This document shows, piece after piece, positions 20,843 to 32,900 of a stretch of DNA of 64,000 bases. A model generated the notes under the pieces. That model searched no databases. It had not been told where the DNA came from and saw nothing but the letters and a program-made list of their open reading frames with translations. The position numbers and the translations under genes are program-made. Origin of the DNA: Sclerotiophoma versabilis (Eukaryota; Ascomycota; Dothideomycetes; Pleosporales; Didymellaceae). Where the stretch lies: positions 992,001 through 1,056,000 of the forward strand of contig JAAROD010000093.1 in the NCBI GenBank assembly GCA_012274445.1, given 5' to 3'. How positions within the stretch are numbered: the stretch's first letter is position 1; each line of letters opens with the position of its first letter.

Positions 20843-21458
20843 TGCGAGTTGTGGGACATTTGTGCGTGATGACGATGGAGGCTCTGCAGCCTTACAGATG
20901 AGGGTATTTACAGTCGGAGGTCGGCCTAGGTTGTCGGCCGAAGGTGCGTTCAGACACGAGACTTGGCATTACACTTCTCGTTAATCACGTTGACAATCTC
21001 CAGACTGCACGCCTCTCGCTCATCCGGTCTCGTCCGCCTCTAGATGGACTTTCCATTGACGTTGTTGAGAGCTCGTCACATGCCCAGCAGTGTTGCGTGG
21101 AAGAGGCCGTCGTAAATCGCCGATTTAGCTGACAGCGCATCCTCACCACTCTCATTGTTGCGGAGCCGCCTTTGACCTGCTTTAAACGGAGCCCTCAAAG
21201 AACGAGCATGCACTCTCGAAAGCAACACAGCTACAATCGATGACCACTCACTTACAAGATGCTCGTACGACAATTTGCCACATCACGTGCACCCCCGGAG
21301 TTAGGCGGGGCTCCTTGTGGATAGAATTTCAGCCTTTTACAGACCCTGATCCACCTGCGTGCACGCTAGAACACCCCAAGAGTGTACTACACACGTCTGG
21401 AAACCGCTGTTCTTGACTTTCAAAACGTCCACAACGCCTTTTCCTTTCAATTGCAACC
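20843..21458. promoter_or_regulatory. Divergent promoter between two Zn2Cys6 genes
   Basis: 616 bp between the two start codons with no gene. It is the only space available for both promoters. I did not identify a defined operator. Confidence 0.5.
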
Positions 21459-23708
21459 ATGCAAGCTCAAAAAGACAGCAGAGCAACAACCTCGTGCACA
21501 GAGTGCCAACGGCGGAAGCAAAAGGCAAGCGCTATCATCGTGCTCTGCATGCAAAGCCTGGCTAATGATATGGACAGTGTTCCCGCGAATGGCCCTGTAA
21601 CCATTGCCAGGCAAGGAAGGTTGCTCATCTGTGCCAATTTGCTGTGAAAAAACTGCAGCATGAGTCTTCGATAGACTCCACACGGTACGTTCAGTGTGTT
21701 GTGCGAAAAGAACTCCGTAGTAACATGCTGTGCACAGGGAGAGTTCTGGAGAAAGCAGGGCCCAAAAAAGAAGCATTCCTAATTCGTTTGAAGAAACCCC
21801 TGCCCTGCCGCAAAACAGCGAGGTCGCACAGAACGAAGATGGCCTCAAGGTCTGGGGCTATATGCCAGGCCATGTACATTGGAAAGTCGGCGCCATCGAC
21901 AACGTAAGCAGTGTCACAATCTGTCTTCTTACTTTGATACTGATCGGATACAGGGTTCTCTGCGGAAAGAAACGCCACCAGAATCCGCAGGAGTTGATGC
22001 TGTTGAGCAGGTGCTGCACGCTGTTCCGCCAAGATCGATAACCGGTGCGATGGGGTCCGGAACTGCTAAACATAACATTGCTGACTCAATGCAGACGCCT
22101 TCGTCAACCACTTTCTGGCTGTGGTTAACTACCGGTACAGCACGATTTACGCTCCAACTTTCACGGATCAGTACGTACAGTGGTGGGCTGATCGAGCTGC
22201 GGGCAAACCTTTATCCCCGGAGTTCACCTGTCTGCTTTTGAGGGTCTGTGCATACTCAGTCCAATATCTTACCCCGTCTTTACGAAAAATGATCGAGTTC
22301 GAGCTGGCTTGCAATCTGCAGCAGCTCACTGACCGCTTCTCAAATGCTGCAGAACAGCTCAGTCAGAGCTTCACAGCTTCGAATACTTGTATCGAACGGG
22401 TTCAAGAACAATTCTTGAAAGGTGCATGGCTCAAATCAGAATCCAAAATCGTTGAGTCCTGGCATGCGCTGGGCTGTACGATACGCGAGGCACAAGAGTT
22501 GGGGATCGACAGAGACGCTAATATTGAGGGGCTGAGTGAGTTTGATATCGAGATTCGGAGGAGGATTTGGGCTTTGTTATACATCTGGGACTGGTAAGCA
22601 TGTGCCAACATATACATCCAAACTTACATCTGATTTCTCCGGCAGGCAGATGGGGTCATGGCTGGGAAGACCAAACCTTATCGATCAAAAAAATCTTAAC
22701 TTTAAGTTGCCAAACTTGCGGTTGGACCAGTCAAGCTCCAATCCAAACTTGCTGTCGCCATTCGCACACATGGCTCTTCAAGCAAGTCTTGGCCGACGGC
22801 TGAACACCCTCATGGGCGATGCGCAGTCTGTAGACGCCCTGTCCGCTGATGAGATTCTCACTATTGAAGCCGAACTCGACAAATTTGTTGACGAACTGCC
22901 TCCGATCTTCCGGCTTCATGATCCAGATACTTCACTTGATACCGATCATCCATACTTCATATTCCAGCGCCATCAGCTGCATACTGTACTGTATGTGACC
23001 AAGCTCGACTTCTTAAAGCCGTTTCTCACGCGGGCTCGAAATGACGATAAAACCGATCGAGACGACGAATTCCGGGCAATGGGTATAGATCTGGCTCTTG
23101 ACGTCCTCAAGGTCGCTCGACGTCTCTTCGATCATGAATTCCCCATAAATGCCAAGTTCCATATGGTCGTGTTCTCCATTTTCGACACTTCGACAACCTT
23201 ATGCTCCGCCATCATACACGACAGCGAACATCGCTTACCCCGACGATCTGAAGTAGCGGATGCCATTGACGGCTCGCTCGAAATGCTACATCAACTCAGC
23301 CTGACCACGAAGCTTGGTGCATCATCCTACGCCTTCCTTTACAAGCTGGTCCAATCCCACCCTGAGCTGTCGCGTAGCACTCGGAACATCAAGCGCGTAC
23401 GAACACAGTCCTCAACCTCTACTCAGATCCTCGAACCTCCGCCTCTTGTGCATCATTCATCTTCACGGGACTCTGTCACCAGCTCACTCGGTCAACCTCC
23501 CCAGGCGCCAGTCGCGGCACTACCCCTGCCGCAAACGTCTATACCCATGGACCAGGCGCCCACAATACCAATCTCGAACGATTTCTCGTTCGACGTGGAT
23601 CAGTTTCTGGCACAAAATCCTCTCGGGAGTGCTTCGGCTCTAGAGATGGGTGGCATGGAGCAGATATGGGACTGGGAGGATCTGAATCTGGATCAGTTTC
23701 CCTGCTAA
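21459..23708 (+). CDS. Zn2Cys6 transcription factor with a GC-AG first intron, six exons
   Basis: Exons: 21459-21524, 21578-21684, 21738-21903, 21954-22044, 22095-22593 and 22646-23708, giving 663 aa. The zinc cluster is split by intron 1: CTECQRRKQK lies before it and CSREWPCNHCQARKVAHLC after it, giving C13, C16, C23, C29, C32, C41 with the exact CX2CX6CX5CX2CX8C spacing. That intron begins AAG|GCAAGC, a GC donor. The other four are GT-AG and 50-53 nt. VWGYMPGHVHW and FVNHFLAVVNYRYSTIYAPTF are the usual lead-in of this regulator class, and LLYIWDWQMGSWLGRP is spliced across intron 5. The C-terminal region is Pro/Gln/Ser-rich and ends with an acidic, activation-like segment. The target is unknown. 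It is transcribed divergently from the preceding regulator. Confidence 0.88.
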
Positions 23709-24415
23709 GCTTTAGCAATTAAAGAATGGGCCTCCGGTCGTGCTTTTTCGACAAGGAATGTTCCTTCGTTGTTCTGATTACTATTGATGTATCGCATAAT
23801 ATCTCAAGGCGTCTTTTGAGCTCTGTTTGTAAGGTAGAACACTTTCAGAAGTTTGTTGCAGACGATTTCGATGAGATTTCGGGGTTTTCTTTAGGTGCAG
23901 GGCATTTGCACAAATATTAGTCTTGCGTCCCGAAATTTGTCGGGCAGCCCCAACCACATCCGACGCAGAAAACGAATGCCGATGTAACACCTGCAGGATT
24001 TCTGTTTTTCTCCCGACACATTGATGTTCCGCGAGATCCCGAAAATACAACTGGCATCAAAAAGCTGCATGGAGGTGTATCCAATACCACGCTCATCACA
24101 CATACCATCGGCGTGGTTCTGGCGAGCTACAACCTTGGACAGTGCTGAGGCTGCGTGTCTTTCATTACAGTAGGGTTTCTGGGCCTCACTGCAACTTCCA
24201 ACATGTATTCTCACATACGCAAGATACACTTTCGATTGGAGACAAGCTACAGGAATTGCACGTGTCCACTTGTGGTGGAAGAAGCACGAAGAGACGAGAG
24301 CGATGTTAGACGAGTGCGTTCTGATCTCGAACTGTAACGCTTGTGGCTTGATGATGTCCTCTAGCGATCGGCAGGATAGCGGATCTGTTGAGAGACTTCA
24401 CAATTGTCCTTTAAG
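23709..24415. other. Convergent intergenic region
   Basis: 3' DNA between the second regulator and the leftward methyltransferase gene. Open frames of 60-112 codons here have no recognisable features. Confidence 0.5.
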
Positions 24416-25138
24416 TTAATAGATGTACGGAACGAACTTCTTGGTCCGTGCCTTGTGCTCCCTCCATATCTTTCCAAACTCTCTCTCCATCATCGCTTCT
24501 TCTTCCCTTACCCTCCTCACTGTGAACATATAGATCACGCAACTGAACCCAATCATCGGAACAAGATATGCGTGCATCTCATCCGTTACCATCTTCTCAT
24601 CCACCAATGGCGCCCAGCAGCTCACCAGCCCTCGTTGGCGAAGGAAAAGCGAGTACATCGCCACCAGAACCATGAGCAGACCCGTATACGAGGGATGCCG
24701 TACGTATGCGTAGAGTCCGGAAGTGACTAGTTGATCTGGTTTGGCGATACGGTAGGTAAAATTTGTACCGAGTTGGGCGTAGGCTTGAAAGCGAACGTAG
24801 CTTCCCAGGTACAACAACGCCAAAGAGGCTATGGCGGCTTTAGACCACGTGAAGAGTTGGTGATCTAGATATTGCGGTGTCGGACAGACGGTCTCTAGCA
24901 CACTATCGCTGTTGGGCATCGCGTGCGAAAGTGACAAGGCGACTATGACCTGGTGGACAGCAATAGCGAGTGTAATAGTTCTCGCAAGCATCATGCCGAT
25001 GGGTGATGCAGCGATCCACATTAGCCATCCTTCGGATTGGGTCGAAACGACTTTGCTGCTAGGTTGTCGGAAGGAAAGTTGAATCAAGTAGCCTGCGTGT
25101 AAGACCACAAGAGCGTAAAGAAAGGTAGATATGTCCAT
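24416..25138 (-). CDS. Isoprenylcysteine carboxyl methyltransferase-like membrane protein
   Basis: A single-exon protein of 240 aa. It has four or five hydrophobic segments and the C-terminal signature of the ICMT/PEMT-type membrane methyltransferases: LVTSGLYAYVRHPSYTG (about residues 138-154) and, near the end, EEAMMEREFGKIWREHKART followed by KKFVPYIY. In the family the RHPSY motif and the C-terminal Glu/Arg residues form the S-adenosylmethionine site on the ER membrane. STE14 itself methylates prenylated CaaX proteins such as mating factors and Ras. This protein is of similar size but looks like one of the divergent fungal paralogues found beside secondary-metabolism or accessory genes, so the substrate is open. 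Confidence 0.8.
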   Translation of the reverse strand: MDISTFLYALVVLHAGYLIQLSFRQPSSKVVSTQSEGWLMWIAASPIGMMLARTITLAIAVHQVIVALSLSHAMPNSDSVLETVCPTPQYLDHQLFTWSKAAIASLALLYLGSYVRFQAYAQLGTNFTYRIAKPDQLVTSGLYAYVRHPSYTGLLMVLVAMYSLFLRQRGLVSCWAPLVDEKMVTDEMHAYLVPMIGFSCVIYMFTVRRVREEEAMMEREFGKIWREHKARTKKFVPYIY

Positions 25139-25923
25139 GATCGTTGTGTGTATAAGGTTGAAGCACTAATTTGACCTACGCAAGGACCTTTGCGCATTGA
25201 TTGGAAGTTGAGATCTGATTTGGTCGGATGATTCGCGGTTGTTGCAAATTGAGTGGCTACGTCATTGGTCTTGGAGGCTTCCGCTTCTTCAAATACCAAC
25301 GCCAACTTTGACACCAAACCCTGTTCGAGCGTCTACACCAACAAACATAGTATTCTCTTTAAACAAAATAAGCTCAAATTGCGTCTCTCTAGTTGCGGGA
25401 GTATCGTTCCTGCGTCGCATGCTGTGGCGCATCTGCCGGCCAGCCTGAGAGCCGTCGCAGGCCGGTCTAGGGGCTGAGGGCATCAGGCTATGATCAAGAT
25501 TTGAGAACCATTTTCAACCCATTACGCGAAATATCTGCAGCTAACTCGTTTTCCCGCTTTGAGCCGATTTCCTTTACGCCCTCGATTGCTTTTGAGTGCT
25601 TACTGGTAGCAAAACTGGGGTAAAACTCAGCCACATTCCCCCGCTAACATCAAACGAAGGGGTAATCGAAACATCGGAGAACAACGATGCCAGCAGATTT
25701 TATCACATCTTATATTCAACTCAGAATGATTTATAGGCATGCGCAATCCATTCTCAGTCGTCTCGTCACTCAATCAACCCGTTATTCACTCTCTATCAAA
25801 TCGCAATTAAGCACTTCTTCTGTAAAGCTGCGTTCCGCATCATTCCTGCGCTCCTGAGTGGTCCTTCCTTACCGTCCAATTGTATCCATTCCGCTTGCGT
25901 GTGCCGTGCCGATACGACACGCT
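25139..25923. other. Intergenic region
   Basis: Divergent space between the methyltransferase gene and the first small one-TM gene. No gene is visible. Confidence 0.45.
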
Positions 25924-26256
25924 ATGTCAAGCCATCCCGAGGCTGGTAATACCGCCCTGCAGACATGCTTCGGCGTCTTCGGCATCATCGCCATCTTCGT
26001 TGCGTTTGCCGGACTTCATTATAGGGACTCTCTTGGTTGCAGGCTACTGCGAAGATTTCGTCGACCCCGGACGCAATGTGAGTTACTCCTAACACATCAA
26101 CGCTCGCACTTGTGAAAAGTCCAGAACTGAAGGTCTACAGACTTCGAGCTCGAAGCCGGCGATATACTACCATTCTATTCGTCCTCTTGTGCAGCATCGC
26201 TTGAACGTCCATCGACCGCTCTTACTCCGCAGCACTGGTCTGCGGGCAGAAGATGA
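25924..26256 (+). CDS. Small one-TM protein, copy A of a local family
   Basis: Exon 1 (25924-26077) and exon 2 (26141-26256) flank a 63-nt GTGAGT..CAG intron, giving 89 aa. I do not recognise a named family. A short polar N-terminus leads to a hydrophobic helix (TCFGVFGIIAIFVAFAGL, about residues 14-31), then HYRDSLGC, a strongly basic stretch (RLLRRFRRPRTQ), and YFELEAG at the start of exon 2; the tail is Ser-rich. It matches copy C (56970-57230) through the helix, the RDSLGC motif and YFELEAG, and shares its intron position and phase (after the first base of the Tyr codon), so the splice model supports itself. The positive-inside pattern predicts a membrane protein with a cytosolic C-terminus. 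The function is unknown. Confidence 0.72.
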
Positions 26257-27114
26257 TAACACCCCCGTTGCAGTGGAGTTTCGTTCAGTGGCGTATGGAC
26301 TATCTATTTTTATTTGTTTGTTTTCCGGTGGAACATGCAGTTATACGGCCATTGGGGCATGAACAGTGTTTTACGTTATGGAGTCGGCATAGAAAACATA
26401 CAATACTACTTACTATGAGGAGTCTGTTATACAAGTCCCATCACTTGAAAACCTCTGACCCAAGCCAAGAACAGCTATTACATCATTAGAATTATGAACA
26501 GCAAGTAAGTTTCTCCCGACCAGTGATCTGGAAGTAATTAGGTACACAGTCAGGTGAGTCTTGAGTCTCAGAAGAAAATCGCGGCTTTTTCAAGTCCCAA
26601 TCAAAAACTACGGAGAGTTTTGTGGTCAGCAGATTGGAGGTTCACAACAGACACGTGCGTGTTGTTTCATCCATTCGTTTGCTTGCGGTTATAGGATTTG
26701 GTTGCTAGGACTCTAAAGACTCTCAGTGCAATCCTAAATGCTTACTGTTATAGTAAATGCCAGTCACTTGTATGGAATTCCGAAGCCTTCAGCTGCAGCA
26801 GATACTGCACAGTACGAAATACTAGATACAACCTGACACCAGGCAAACCAAGCATTGAGTTTTTGGTATACAAACCACCAGGTGGTTTTGGGGCGCTTTG
26901 TAATTTTTTGCAGTTCTGAGCTCGACTCATGGTGCTGACTTGTCCACAAGACGTGACGCTGCAGTCCTAATTGCTATGTGATTTGGTTACGAAACAGGCC
27001 TTGATAGATAGCGAATACAGATGCAAAATGTTTGAGAAAAGCAACAGATGGAGATTCCTCAGTTGTATGGTGTTCTCTGCGACTGTGTACTAGAACTGTT
27101 TCCACGGTAGAGCT
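26257..27114. other. Intergenic region
   Basis: No gene or repeat recognised between copy A of the small family and the ankyrin relic. Confidence 0.45.
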
Positions 27115-27840
27115 TCACAGGCATGTTGGAATACCTTGCTCTAAGCCACCAACCTTCAAAGAAATTTTTATCCTCTTATCCTGATCTTGGGCGCCTTTCG
27201 TTACAATCAGTTCGATAAGGGTCATCAAGTTATCCCTAAGTGGCCTCAAGTTTACTTTGTGCTTGGGTGACAGGATGTCCGACAGGAATTTGATATGTTC
27301 CGTCACTTCGACCCCTTGCGATGCAGGGTAGAGTACTACGATTGTGTCTCCAAACTCGTCCATGAGGCCCTTGAGGAGACTGTCGAACCCTCCTTTCAGA
27401 ACCGAAGAAGCGCCCTGTCGCTCACTGTACCCGTCAATACGGGCATTAGGGTTTGCGCCCTGCTCTAAAAGCAGCGTGAGTCCGCTTATCAATCCAAATG
27501 GGGCATCGTTGTATGCCTTCAAGGCATGCTGCCATGCGCTCTATTCGTTAATAGCCCGATTTGAATCAGTACCATGGTCCAGCAGGATCTGTAGCATTCG
27601 TGGTAGTAGTGCGTTCCCGAAACCTGGCCAGGGAGCGCATGTGTAATAACGCGAAGGCCTGCCTTTTTTGGCAAGGATATTGGGACCACGTCCGGAAATC
27701 TTATCTGCTACGTGTAGAGATCTAGTCCATACATAATTGTGAGGGGCAATAATACTGTCGTGCGTCGGCGTCAGATGTGGTTTATCGTCCTTGTTGACGT
27801 GATCAATATGAGCTCCGTGCCAGGTAGACTTTGAAGCCTA
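27115..27840 (-). pseudogene. Broken ankyrin-repeat protein, C-terminal part
   Basis: The minus strand reads as ankyrin-type sequence: HGAHIDHVNKDDKP (about 27830), MLQILLDHGTDSN (about 27590), then, after one in-frame stop codon at 27541-27543, SAWQHALKAYND and GLISGLTLLLEQGANPNA (about 27450-27500). A region with few repeat features follows to a stop at 27115. The 'WQHAL' and 'LLLxxGANPNA' pieces are usual in the C-terminal ankyrin domains of fungal NACHT-ankyrin proteins. No N-terminal ATPase part is visible upstream, so this is a truncated fragment with a nonsense mutation. The remaining frame is otherwise open over about 240 codons, so decay is fairly recent. Confidence 0.65.
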
Positions 27841-28157
27841 AGTACGTCGTGAAGGCGACCCATCTTCTGGATTTATCTTGTAGTGAACTATCACAAGTCT
27901 ATCGAAGGTTCCACCTCTTACTATAACTGTTCTTTTCGAACAGTTTGGCCGCGTGATTGGGAAGACACATAAGACGTAAGCATAACACATGAAATTATTG
28001 GCTTTACTTGCGCGATAGGCACTTCAACTTCGAGCCAGATATCCAGAAACTGACATTGGATATGGAAGCACTGTTTCAGTACTAGTCATGACAAGCATGT
28101 AGAGCTCCGTTACAAAGGGTTAATCACTCAGCCTTATCGTGCCTTCAACGCCCGGAC
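27841..28157. other. Intergenic region
   Basis: Nothing recognisable between the ankyrin relic and copy B of the small family. Confidence 0.4.
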
Positions 28158-28390
28158 ATGTAGAGCATCGAAACCTTGGCAGACGTCACACTTCTATTAC
28201 GCTTTGACATCTTCGGTGTTATTAGCATACTCATTGCGCTTGCTAGACTACATCGCGACTCGCTAGGGTGTATGCTCGAGTAACGTTTTCCAAGAACTCA
28301 TGCTCAGATTTTGTTGACCATGCTTTCCGATAGACTATTTTTTACTGGTATAGTTCAGATTCCGAGCCAACAGCCGGGAGATGCCACTAT
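28158..28390 (+). pseudogene. Broken copy B of the small one-TM family
   Basis: The frame from an ATG at 28158 is stopped at the second codon (TAG, 28161) but then reads LLLRFDIFGVISILIALARL and HRDSLGCMLE to a stop. This is the TM helix and RDSLGC motif of copies A and C, with one His codon missing. About 80 nt further, after an AG at 28357-28358, the DNA resembles the exon 2 start of the other copies (the YFELEAG segment, 28359-28380). Exon order and orientation are therefore kept and the gene is dead. Confidence 0.65.
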
Positions 28391-28875
28391 ACCACAATCG
28401 CTCACATGAGAATTTGTCCCATGAGTAGTCGTGGGTAGGACTTTGCAGAAGAAGACCAGGGGCATAGCAAAAGGAGATATGGATGGACTTGAGAACAAGG
28501 AGAGATTGCAGATGCCATGAAGTGCTTGCACGGATTCCGTTTTCGGTGCTGTTGCAAGGCTTAGCACATCGGTTCGACCAATGGTTGTGGGTGCTGAGCG
28601 TCTCAAACTGTCAAGATCTGGTAAGTAGACTTCATAAGAGTACAATGGCAACATAATACCATGCTACAGCTGGCTTTATTGGCTTTGTCTCCAAATAATG
28701 GAACGCCTTGAAACAGACAGGTCTTTTGGTGGAACGGCGGAGCAAGTGATCCGAACGCCGCATGGATGTGGATCTGCCTGTTGCCTTGCCACGGGGTCCT
28801 CAAGGACACAGTGGTGGGCGCACCGGTTGCCTTACATGACTACGCAGGGATGAGACAAGGTTGTTGTTGCCCTGA
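28391..28875. other. Intergenic region
   Basis: No gene recognised. Confidence 0.4.
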
Positions 28876-29142
28876 TTGCCACTTCAGGCTGTGAGTTGCG
28901 TCACCGGTAATTGCAGCCCTGCACATCAGGTACGGGACTTCGAAGGAGTTTCTAGATCAAACGAGTTACATCTTAAAACTGCATCGCTGAGTCTAGAGAC
29001 GAGAGGTCCTTATCATGGTCTAGAACTCTACGATTGCTGTATTCTAGAATCGAATGCATTATGGGTTGTTAACGAAACAGCGACTACACCCCGTGACTTA
29101 GCGCTTCAAGGTGGGGTTATGCAACTAGATCCAATTTGTTAG
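28876..29142 (+). pseudogene. Ankyrin-repeat relic at the left border of the retroelement island
   Basis: The frame ends SLETRGPYHGLELYDCCILE then NALWVVNETATTPRDLALQGG. This resembles a final ankyrin repeat ('LExRxxxxGxTLLxxAxxxGxxxVVxxLLE...VNexxTTPRDLA') with the helices worn. A 31-nt piece (29069-29099) recurs, inverted, at 56437-56467 beyond the island with one mismatch. The upstream part is unreadable. This is a fragment only. Confidence 0.5.
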
Positions 29143-29456
29143 CGTTTGCCGGCCAAATAGTATCTAAACTACATCCCACACCTTTTAAAGAAGCTTAGAT
29201 AGCTCAAATCCGCCTATCGCGATAGAGACCTGGTGTTGTAGTCCTAATGAGACCCCCTTAGAAGCGTAAACGCCCAGCTCCAGCAAGCAGCAATAGCTTA
29301 AAATCCAGCAAACGTCAGCAGCAGCCTCTACAGGTATTTAAGCAGGGCTTCAATCCTCCTACTCTACTGTTAACAATAAGGCGTACACAGCGCTTACAAG
29401 ACTATACTCCGCAGCATAACGTTTCTAATTGTAGTTATAGCAATGCAGCAATGCTG
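29143..29456. other. Transition into the AT-rich retroelement island
   Basis: Base composition shifts from ordinary to TA-rich here. No gene is visible. Confidence 0.5.
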
Positions 29457-29944
29457 TGTTACGATCCTGTGCGGACGAAGCGGCACAGTGATTAAAGTAG
29501 CCAACCAGAGCCCTCACCCGTGAGCCAGGGCGGAGCCAGGAAGGATCTCCTTTGTACAGTCACGTGACATGCTCATTAACAAGCATAACACACGTGACTT
29601 GCTTGTTAACAAGCATTGTACGTTATTGCTTATTAATAAGCAATGCTATGTATTTTATTAGACTAACCCTAGTTGCTTATTAATAAGTATTATCTCCTAG
29701 CAAGTATATAGTTAGTAGGAACACAACCCTTATGGTTTATGTTTAACCTTATTAATTAAGTTTGTCTTTAGAATCTCAACCTAACTCTTAAGCTAGATAG
29801 TCTACTCTATACTACTTATTATTAACCTCTATTACTATAGTGTTTTACTAGATAATAACCTAACCTAATCTACTATGCGCTGTTTATACCTAAGAACTAA
29901 CAGAATTAGTACTTATAGTCTTTAACTAAAGTATAACTTTAATA
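29457..29944 (+). repeat. Gypsy LTR 1
   Basis: 488 bp, beginning TGTTACGATCC. Its end is aligned to the CA terminus preserved in LTR 3. It contains several TTGCTTATTAATAAGCA-like inverted repeats. Confidence 0.82.
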
Positions 29945-32900
29945 TTTTAAACACTTCTAATATAAGTAATATATTAGAAGATTATGCTACCTCTAGTAAC
30001 TCTACTAACATGCGCAACTTAGCTGGCCTTAAGGTTACTAAACCTAACCTCTATAATAGAAACTGTTCTAAGCTTAAGAATTAGCTTCTTTAGTTTAATT
30101 TATTCTTTACCTTTTAAGGCGTATCTATTAAGAAAGAAAATAAGGTTAAGCTAGCTATATTATATATGCGCAGTAAAGCTTTTAAATAGATTTAACTCTT
30201 TATTTAGAATAAAATAAGTAAGACTACTTCCCTTAAGAATAATATATAGCTTAATAACTTTATAGAATTTAAGACTAAGATTTAACAGATCTTTAGAGTT
30301 ATTAATAAACCTATTATAGCTAGACGTAATATCTAGACTATTTAGTAAACTACGTTAGTTACAGACTATACTGCTAATTTCTAAGCTATTACTTATAACA
30401 CTAACTAGGACAACACTGCGCTAATAACTATATTTAGGTAGAGTCTAAAGCCTAAGGTTAAGGAAGAACTTATGCGTACTAGTGCAGTAATTAGAAGCCT
30501 TAAAGACCTAGAGAACAAAGCTATTAATATTAATACTTATCTCTATAAGCTTTACTTAGAGTTAGAGAAGAATCTATAAGCGTAAGTTATAGGTAATATA
30601 AATAACTACTTATAACTATAAAACTAGTAGCGTAATAACAACCTGCACTAAGGAAACTAAGGAGAACGTAACTACTACTAGTCTAATACTAGTTAATACA
30701 TCTACAACAATACCTAGAGTAGATACTTTAGACTAGAGGCTATAGACCTCTTAAACCTTAATAAAAAACTACTACTAAGATAATAGAATAAGAAAAAGAG
30801 TAGTTATAATAAGGACAAGTCTAGTATAACTTGTTACAGCTATAGCAAGCAGAGCTACTATACTAAGAATTATTAATTAAAGAATAAGGTAGTTTAATAA
30901 CTTAACGTACTTACCTATAGAAATGCAGATACTAGTAGTAAATAGAAGATTCTTACTAATAATATAGGACGTCTTATAGAAGACTCTAAGACTAAATCTA
31001 ATAATAACTATATTAAACTATCTAATAAGAATATACAGGATGTCTATAGCTAAGTACCTATACTATACTAGATATTAGATAAATAGTAGAAGTACCTGCA
31101 GGACCTAATAGGATAACTATTAGAACAGATAGAATAAGTATATAAATAAGGACTAAAAGTGCGCAGGTATAAGTAGTTTATAATGTCCTAATAACTACGT
31201 AATACTACTAGATAAGAAGTAGATAGAGGTATTACCTATGCCTCTAATACTAAAGAAAGTTAGTATAATATAGATATACGCAAATTTAATAAACGTACTA
31301 AAGTAGAATTAGTATAATAAGAATTCTAAGATAATAATAATACCTTCTAAGCAAACTATAAACAGATTACTAAAAGTATTAATAAGAGACTATAATAAAT
31401 AGCACTTTAAACTTACGCAGGGTAATAATAGGTTAATAACCTAAATAAGTCCTAATAAGATTAGTAGAAACACAAGTTTAATAAACTTAGTACTAGCAAC
31501 TATACTATATAACAGAAGCTTAAGTAATAAGTAAAAAATAATTAAAGTAGAAATAAGCCTAACTTTAACAGAAAGCTAGCATTACGTCTAAACCTATAAC
31601 TAGACTATATCTTAGACTACTAGAATCTAAATTATAGAAAACTATTATAGATAGTATACGTGTATAATGCCTATTACACATATAAATTAGAAAAACTAGA
31701 AAAGAAATAGTTTCTAACTCCTAGTACTATATATAGAAAATAATAGTATAATTATAAGAATAATATATATAAAATACACTTCTAAAACAAGCGTTCTAAG
31801 CTGTACTTTCTAGGCATAGATAATTATTAGGTAATTATATATATATAATTAGTTATTAACAGCTCCTACTATAATCTATATTAGTAGTATTACTTTAACC
31901 TAAACTACTAGCTGTATAAAGGTAGTAAGATTATCTATAGATTTAGTAATAAGGAGACTTTTTTAGGCAAGTGCTAGAAGAGTACTCTACTAAGCAATCT
32001 CTTAACGCTATTAAGGACAGCTTACTTATTAAACTACCTATTAAGTTAAATAGAGTAGTATTATTAGCACTCTTAGACTTAGAAGTACAGGTAAACTATA
32101 TATTCTAGATAGTAATATACTAAGTAGGTCTTATACTATGCATAAAGGAACACGCCTACTTACTCTAAGTAGCTAATAGAGAATTAATACTAGAAGAGCT
32201 GTATATTATATATAAAGTAATAGCAGCCTTTTTAGAGATGTAGAGGCACTATAAGGAACTAACTCTAGATGTCTTTATAAAGGCTACGCATAACGTTATA
32301 CTAGGACTTCTCTAGTTATAAAAGTATAATCTAGAAATAGACTAGATATAGAAAAGACTTTTATTAAAATAATATAAATATAGCACTAATATATTAAAGC
32401 CTACACAGCGCATGTTGCAGCTAGTAGATAAGAAGAAAATTAATAATATCTCTTTAATATATAAGATATGCTAAGATAGAGTAGTTAACTATATAGATAA
32501 AGAAAGCCTCTCTATAATAGTTAAGAAGACTAAGAGTATACCTTCTAGTATACTAGATATATATAGACAGTACACCTAGATATTTAAAGAAAAGTTATCT
32601 ATAAAAGCGCTACCTAAGCATTAACCTTAGAATTATAAGATTAAACTTAAGGAAGAGAAAGAACTACTCTTTAGGCCTATATACTAGTTATCTAAGAAAG
32701 AGCTTAAGATACTATATAAGTATATTAAAGAGAACCTTATAAAAGAATTTATTAGGAAATGTAAATCTCTAGCAGGATTCCCTATTCTATTTATACTAAA
32801 GAAAGATAGTAAGCTAAGGCTTTACGTTAACTACTAGAAGTTAAATAATATTACTATTAAGAATTATTATCTACTACCTAATATATCTAAGTTATAGAAC

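Noticed and set aside
23891..24229. 112-codon minus-strand frame as a small secreted protein
   Set aside because: No convincing signal peptide and no splice support.
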